Of a stretch of 64,000 nucleotides of DNA, positions 60,045 through 64,000 are shown one piece after another. The notes beneath the pieces were generated by a model that saw nothing but the letters and a program-made list of their open reading frames with translations, was not told the DNA's origin and made no database searches. The position numbers and the translations under genes were made by a program. This DNA comes from Acidovorax benzenivorans (GTDB lineage Bacteria > Pseudomonadota > Gammaproteobacteria > Burkholderiales > Burkholderiaceae_C), in NCBI RefSeq assembly GCF_028680575.1, contig NZ_JAPCKI010000012.1:62001-126000 (forward strand), read 5' to 3'. The number at the start of each line of letters is the position of its first letter. The first letter of the stretch is position 1.

Positions 60045-61952
60045 ATGGAACACGCCCCCACCTGGCTCACCTACGGTTTTCTGTACCTCACCGCCGCCGT
60101 GCTGGCCGTGCCCATTGCCAAGGCGCTGGGCCTCGGCGCCATCATTGGCTACCTGGCAGCGGGCATCGCCATCGGGCCCTGGGGCCTGGGGCTGGTGAGC
60201 AACGTGCAAGACATCCTGCACTTTGCCGAATTTGGCGTGGTGCTGATGCTGTTCCTCGTCGGGCTGGAGCTGCAACCCAGCCGCCTGTGGGCACTGCGTC
60301 GCCCCATCTTTGGCACCGGCACCGCCCAGGTACTGGGCTGCGCGGCCGTGCTGTTTGCGCTGGGCGCGCTGGCGGGCCTGCCATGGCGCGTGAGCCTGGT
60401 GGGCGCGCTGGGCCTGGCGCTGTCGTCCACGGCCATTGCGCTGCAGTCGCTGGCCGAGCGCAACCTCATGCGCACACAAAGTGGGCAAGCGGGCTTCTCC
60501 ATCCTGCTGTTCCAGGACGTGGCGGCCATCCCCATCCTGGCCCTGCTGCCCGTGCTAGGCGCGGCCGCTGGCGAAGGCGCAGGCCACACGCCGAGCGAGA
60601 TCGTGCTGGAGGTGCTCAAGATCGTCGGCGTGATCGCCGCCATCATCCTCGGCGGGCGCCTGCTGCTGCGCCCCGTGCTGCGCTGGATCGCCAAGAGCAA
60701 CACACCGGAGATATTCACCGCCGCCGCGCTGCTGCTGGTGGTGGGCATTGCCTACCTGATGGTGCTGGTGGGCCTGTCGATGGCGCTGGGCGCCTTTCTC
60801 GCCGGCGTGCTGCTAGCCGACAGCGAATACCGGCGCGAGCTGGAGGCTGACATTGAGCCGTTCAAGGGCCTGCTGCTCGGGCTGTTCTTCATCGCCGTGG
60901 GCATGAGCATCGACTTCGGCGTGATCCTGCGCTCGCCGGGCCTCATGGCCGCCATCCTGGTCGGCTTTCTGGCCGCCAAGGCCATGGTCATTTACACGCT
61001 GGCCAAGGTGGTCGGAATCCCCTACCAGGAGCGGCCGGTGTTCACCCTGCTGCTGGCCCAGGGCGGCGAGTTTGCTTTTGTGGTGTTCCAGGCCGCAGCG
61101 GGTGCCAGCGTGTTCCCGGCCGAGACGGCCTCGCTGCTCATCGGCGCTGTGGCGCTGTCGATGCTGATCAGCCCGCTGCTGCTGGTGCTGCTGGACCGCG
61201 TGCTGCTGCGCCGCTATGCAAAGCTCAAGTCCGAACCCCAGGCCGAAGAAATCTCCGAGCCCCAAGAGGCGCCCATCATCATCGCGGGCTTCGGCCGCTA
61301 CGGGCAGATCGTCTCGCGCGTGCTGCTGGCCCAGGGCATCCCCACCACCGTGCTGGACCACAGCGTGGACATGCTGGAAGTGGCGCGCACCTTTGGCTAC
61401 CGCGTGTTCTACGGCGATGCCACGCGGCTCGACCTGTTGCGCATCGCGGGCGCCGAACACGCCCGCATCCTGGTCATCGCCGTGGACGACGCCGAGCAGT
61501 CGCTCAAGCTCGCCAAGCTCGCCCGCGAACACTTCCCCCAGCTGCAGGTGGTGGCCCGCGCGCGCGACGTCACGCACTGGAACAAGCTGCGCGACCTGGG
61601 TGTGACGCTGGTGCAGCGCGAACTGTTCGAGTCCAGCCTACAAAGCGCCCACACCGTGCTGGAGCTGATGGGCCTGGCGCCCGCCGAGGCCACGGCCATC
61701 ACCCGGCGCTTTCGCACCCACAACATCGCCCTGGCCGACCGCATGTACCCGCACCACAAGGACCGAGCCAAGTTCATCGCCGTGGCGCGCGAGGGCCGCA
61801 ACCAGTTTGCGGAGCAGATGGCCAAGGAGCGGCAGGAGAGTGCGGCGTTGAATGTGCCGAGGGAGGAGTACCCAGGGTATGGCGGGGGGGAGGGTGCCGA
61901 AGACGGGGATAGGGCCGCACCGGCCGGAGATTTGGATAAAAAAAGCCTGTAG
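60045..61952 (+). CDS. Kef-type monovalent cation:proton antiporter with TrkA domain
   Basis: 635 residues from ATG 60045 (MEHAPTWLTYGF). The frame is open from an ATG at 59928, but the extra 39 residues are Arg/Pro/Ser-rich and unlike the family N-terminus. Residues 5-385: CPA2 exchanger domain, about 12 helices (GFLAAKAMVIYTLAKVVG, FxLLLAQGGEFAFVVF). Residues 405-540: RCK/TrkA-N nucleotide-binding domain with APIIIAGFGRYGQIVSRVL. C-terminal about 100 residues include KDRAKFIAVAREGRNQFAEQM. Kef proteins exchange K+ for H+ and are gated by glutathione adducts. The gene's last codons (DKKSL) and stop are in a dispersed-repeat copy. Confidence 0.9.
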   Translation: MEHAPTWLTYGFLYLTAAVLAVPIAKALGLGAIIGYLAAGIAIGPWGLGLVSNVQDILHFAEFGVVLMLFLVGLELQPSRLWALRRPIFGTGTAQVLGCAAVLFALGALAGLPWRVSLVGALGLALSSTAIALQSLAERNLMRTQSGQAGFSILLFQDVAAIPILALLPVLGAAAGEGAGHTPSEIVLEVLKIVGVIAAIILGGRLLLRPVLRWIAKSNTPEIFTAAALLLVVGIAYLMVLVGLSMALGAFLAGVLLADSEYRRELEADIEPFKGLLLGLFFIAVGMSIDFGVILRSPGLMAAILVGFLAAKAMVIYTLAKVVGIPYQERPVFTLLLAQGGEFAFVVFQAAAGASVFPAETASLLIGAVALSMLISPLLLVLLDRVLLRRYAKLKSEPQAEEISEPQEAPIIIAGFGRYGQIVSRVLLAQGIPTTVLDHSVDMLEVARTFGYRVFYGDATRLDLLRIAGAEHARILVIAVDDAEQSLKLAKLAREHFPQLQVVARARDVTHWNKLRDLGVTLVQRELFESSLQSAHTVLELMGLAPAEATAITRRFRTHNIALADRMYPHHKDRAKFIAVAREGRNQFAEQMAKERQESAALNVPREEYPGYGGGEGAEDGDRAAPAGDLDKKSL

Positions 61953-62005
61953 CGCCTATCCATCAAGCACAATTTGCTACACTTTTCATAGCATCCATCA
62001 AAAAT
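61930..62005. repeat. Dispersed repeat copy at the end of the Kef-type gene
   Basis: AAAAGCCTGTAGCGCCTATCCATCAAGC continuing with ATTTGCTACACTTTTCATAGC (here quoted as two pieces AAAAGCCTGTAGCGCC and ACACTTTTCATAGC). The antiporter stop TAG is the TAG of CTGTAGCGCC. Confidence 0.55.
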
Positions 62006-62066
62006 CCGTCCCGAACGGGTGACGCGGAAACAGGGGGGCTTGGCAACGCGAAGCGCCACGCCATGA

Positions 62067-62133
62067 CGCGAAAACCGCTTTCGCGACAGAATTTTGTCGC
62101 GTAAACTGCTTTCACGACAAAATACTGTCGCAA
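62067..62133. promoter_or_regulatory. Tandem 31-bp operator repeat upstream of the Fic gene
   Basis: A 31-base unit starting CGCG(A/T)AAAC(C/T)GCTTTC occurs at 62067 and again at 62098, differing at only six positions. Each unit contains a CGACA-N6-TGTCG dyad: CGCGACA-GAATTT-TGTCGCG at 62082-62101 and CGACA-AAATAC-TGTCG at 62115-62130, centres 31 bases (three helical turns) apart. A further nested dyad CGCGAAA-ACCGC-TTTCGCG lies at 62067-62085. Position just before the Fic gene and its N-terminal winged helix suggest autoregulation. Confidence 0.85.
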
Positions 62134-62162
62134 TTTGAGTTTGCGATGCCAGGAGCCCTGTC

Positions 62163-63587
62163 ATGCCCCGCCCTACCCTTGCCCAGGAGCTGGACCAGCT
62201 CGCAGTGTTGATTCACAACGCAGGCCCCACAGGGGTCGGCAGCGACGCCCTCCTGCAACAGTTGGGGGGCACCGGCCAGCGCCGCACCCTGCAGCGCCGC
62301 CTGGCACGGCTGGCAGAGCAAGGGCGCATCACGGTGCGCGGCGAGGGCCGGGCCACCCGCTACCACCCAAGCCACCCGCAGCAATCGCCTGCCGAAGCCA
62401 CGCCGCCAGCAGCATTGGCAACTGCCGCGCCCGCCACCGCTGACTACGTCCCCACCTCAGCAGAAGGCGCAGAAATCCGTGCCGCCATCTCCCAGCCCCG
62501 CCACCTGCGCAAACCGGTGGGCTACCAACTGGACTTTTTGTCGCAGTACCACCCCAACAACACGGCCTACCTGCCACACGACCTGCGCGAGCAACTGCAC
62601 TCCCTGGGCCGCTCACCGGCAGATCAAACCCCTGCAGGCACCTTTGCCAAAGACATCCTCAACCGCCTTCTGATCGACCTGTCCTGGGCCTCATCCCACC
62701 TCGAAGGCAACACCTACAGCCGCCTTGACACCGAACGCCTGATCGAGTTCGGCCAGGCCGCCGAAGGCAAAAACGCGCTGGAAACCCAGATGATCCTGAA
62801 CCACAAGCAGGCCATCGAATATCTGGTGCTCAACCCCGAAAACGCCCGCGTGCACACCGACACGTTGATAGCGCTGCACGCCTTCCTGTCCGACGGCCTG
62901 ATGGCCGACCCCACCGCCGTGGGCCGCATCCGCCGCCGCGCAGTGGAGATCGGCGGCAGCGTCTACCTGCCCATCGCCCTGCCCCAGCGGCTCGAAGAAC
63001 TCTTCGGCATCGTCACGCAAATGGCCGCCGAAATCACCGATCCGTTCGAGCAAGCCTTCTTCTTGATGGTGCACCTGCCCTACCTGCAGCCGTTCGAGGA
63101 CGTGAACAAACGCGTCTCGCGCCTGGCCGCCAACATCCCGTTCATCCGCCACAACCTGTGCCCACTGTCGTTCATCGACGTGCCGCAGCAAGCGTATGTG
63201 GACGGCATGCTGGGCGTGTACGAGCTGAACCGCGTGGACCTGCTGCGCGATGTGTTCGTGTGGGCCTACGAGCGGTCGTGCCAGCAGTACGTGGCGGTGA
63301 AGCAGAACCTGGTGCCGCCGGACATTTTTCGGCTGCGTCACCGGCAGGCGCTGGCCGAGGTGATTGCGGCCATCGTGCGCCAGGGGGACGCGCCTACTGA
63401 GGAGGCGGTGAAAAGCAGGATGCCTGCTTCCGTGGCGGTGGCCGACCACGCGCATTTTGTGCAGTTGGCGCTGGCGGAATTTGGCGCGCTGCACGCGGGG
63501 AATGCGGTGCGGTTTGGGATCCGGCCGTTGGAGTTTGGGGAGTGGGAGCGACGTGATCGGGATGGCGCGACGGATAAGAATGCCTGA
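62163..63587 (+). CDS. Fic-domain protein with N-terminal winged helix and degenerate Fic motif
   Basis: 474 residues. Residues 8-68: winged HTH (RRTLQRRLARLAEQGRITVRG with a basic wing). Residues 170-183 hold the inhibitory-helix motif SSHLEGN (S177...E181-G182). The Fic core follows: RRRAVEIGGSVYLP (flap region), HLPYLQPFEDVNKRVSR. The canonical HxFxxGNGRxxR is here QPFEDVNKRVSR (309-320): histidine 309 position is Gln, and the GNG is replaced by a Doc-like VNK. F, D, N and both Arg remain. So AMP-transfer by the normal mechanism is doubtful, while the autoinhibitory glutamate is kept. Upstream tandem operators suggest the HTH controls its own gene. Downstream is a lower-GC gene. Confidence 0.85.
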   Translation: MPRPTLAQELDQLAVLIHNAGPTGVGSDALLQQLGGTGQRRTLQRRLARLAEQGRITVRGEGRATRYHPSHPQQSPAEATPPAALATAAPATADYVPTSAEGAEIRAAISQPRHLRKPVGYQLDFLSQYHPNNTAYLPHDLREQLHSLGRSPADQTPAGTFAKDILNRLLIDLSWASSHLEGNTYSRLDTERLIEFGQAAEGKNALETQMILNHKQAIEYLVLNPENARVHTDTLIALHAFLSDGLMADPTAVGRIRRRAVEIGGSVYLPIALPQRLEELFGIVTQMAAEITDPFEQAFFLMVHLPYLQPFEDVNKRVSRLAANIPFIRHNLCPLSFIDVPQQAYVDGMLGVYELNRVDLLRDVFVWAYERSCQQYVAVKQNLVPPDIFRLRHRQALAEVIAAIVRQGDAPTEEAVKSRMPASVAVADHAHFVQLALAEFGALHAGNAVRFGIRPLEFGEWERRDRDGATDKNA

Positions 63588-63684
63588 GCCGAATTTCGAC
63601 AAACGCCACCCGCCACTGAGCACGATGCATTGCAGCTGAGAAATCGAAATCTGGCCTTCCATTGGGCTACTTTAGGAGAAGCAC

Positions 63685-64000
63685 TTGAAAGCACAAAAAT
63701 TCAGCGCCAAAGTAGGCCTCTACTTTGCAATTTCACTCCTAGGTTTTTTGGCCTTTTTTATCTTTGAACGCCTCGGAGCAGACGCTACGGCTTGGGCTCA
63801 ACTGCCCATCGTCGGCGGCTTGGTCGGGGCGCTGTTCCAGCTAGTCCGCGATGACGCAGCAGCAGATAGAGCAAAGCAACTGGAGCAGTACAAGCAGAAA
63901 TTTGTGTTCGGTGCACAGTCCCACATGGCTCAAACCATTTGGAACAAGCAAGTTGAGTTCTGCGAGGCTTACGCTTCTGAGCTTGATAAGTGCGTTGCGG
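63685..64000 (+). CDS. Membrane-anchored protein of unknown function, 3'-truncated by the window edge
   Basis: Starts at TTG 63685 with an AGGAGA site six bases upstream and stays open to the end of the window (105 codons). Residues 11-30 are a hydrophobic helix (LYFAISLLGFLAFFIF), followed by a second hydrophobic stretch IVGGLVGALFQLV, then a soluble, Lys/Gln-rich helix (AAADRAKQLEQYKQKFVFGAQSHMAQTIW) and a segment with NKQVEFCEAYASELDKC. Codon choice and GC are visibly lower than in all neighbouring genes, a sign of recent transfer. I have a recollection of hypothetical membrane proteins with a HMA...K(H/Q)VEFCE pattern, but cannot assign a function. Confidence 0.75.
   Translation, partial: MKAQKFSAKVGLYFAISLLGFLAFFIFERLGADATAWAQLPIVGGLVGALFQLVRDDAAADRAKQLEQYKQKFVFGAQSHMAQTIWNKQVEFCEAYASELDKCVA

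Overview
The window is about 66-70% GC bacterial chromosome with dense coding. Gene content points to a beta-proteobacterium of the Comamonadaceae, Acidovorax-like. The indications are: the canonical beta-proteobacterial blocks ftsY / M16 pair / rsmD / coaD and rhodanese-grxC-secB-gpsA; a cytochrome c oxidase operon whose subunit II carries a C-terminal cytochrome c; a TctC/Bug periplasmic binding protein; and a dispersed intergenic repeat (core TTTTGATAGCT followed by GCGCTTAT...ATAAGCGC) that I associate with this family. The genus is an inference. No rRNA, tRNA, CRISPR array, insertion sequence or prophage was seen.

Layout. 1-9.2 kb is a cofactor block: biotin (bioA-bioD-bioF, translationally coupled), an isomerase of the 4-oxalocrotonate tautomerase type, a PabB-PabC fusion for p-aminobenzoate, nadC-nadA, and panB-panC. 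10.2-19.7 kb holds a peptide-bond-chemistry cluster: a transglutaminase/DUF2126 giant, a circularly permuted ATP-grasp/alpha-E protein, a second transglutaminase, a convergent stand-alone alpha-E protein and a zinc-ribbon metallopeptidase. The families are known, but the substrate and product are not. 19.9-24.1 kb has small envelope-stress proteins (BON lipoprotein, DUF883, DUF1328) beside a CHASE3 histidine kinase, a divergent NarL-type regulator and a second, receiver-only regulator. 24.2-33.9 kb is housekeeping: moeB, ctpA, gpmA, rhodanese, grxC, secB, gpsA, lysA/lysR, coaD, rsmD. 33.9-44.5 kb has the M16 pair, ftsY, a c-di-GMP enzyme, a calcium-loop protein, rpoH under a perfect CIRCE element, and a Bug protein.

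44.5-54.4 kb is the complete aa3-type cytochrome oxidase locus. One arm reads DUF2244, ctaC, ctaD, a 38-residue assembly protein, ctaG, DUF2970, ctaE. The other reads surf1, a CxxxC membrane protein, ctaA, ctaB and sco. Between them lie a bidirectional terminator and a DUF2909 gene. 54.6-62 kb is mixed: a BioC-like protein, comF, trmL, a LysR regulator, a MaoC hydratase, an orphan ParA, a LysE exporter and a Kef-type antiporter. At 62-64 kb the style changes: a Fic-domain protein with a degenerate catalytic motif sits behind tandem palindromic operators, followed by a lower-GC membrane-anchored protein running off the edge. This is probably the start of an accessory region.

Observations most worth following are: the CIRCE over the rpoH promoter; two GTAGG-N6-CCTAC sites at the same distance upstream of a receiver-only regulator and an unannotated 24-residue membrane peptide; the Fic gene with its 31-bp operator repeat; the ATP-grasp/transglutaminase/alpha-E/metallopeptidase cluster; and copies of the dispersed repeat forming the first codons or signal peptides of real genes.
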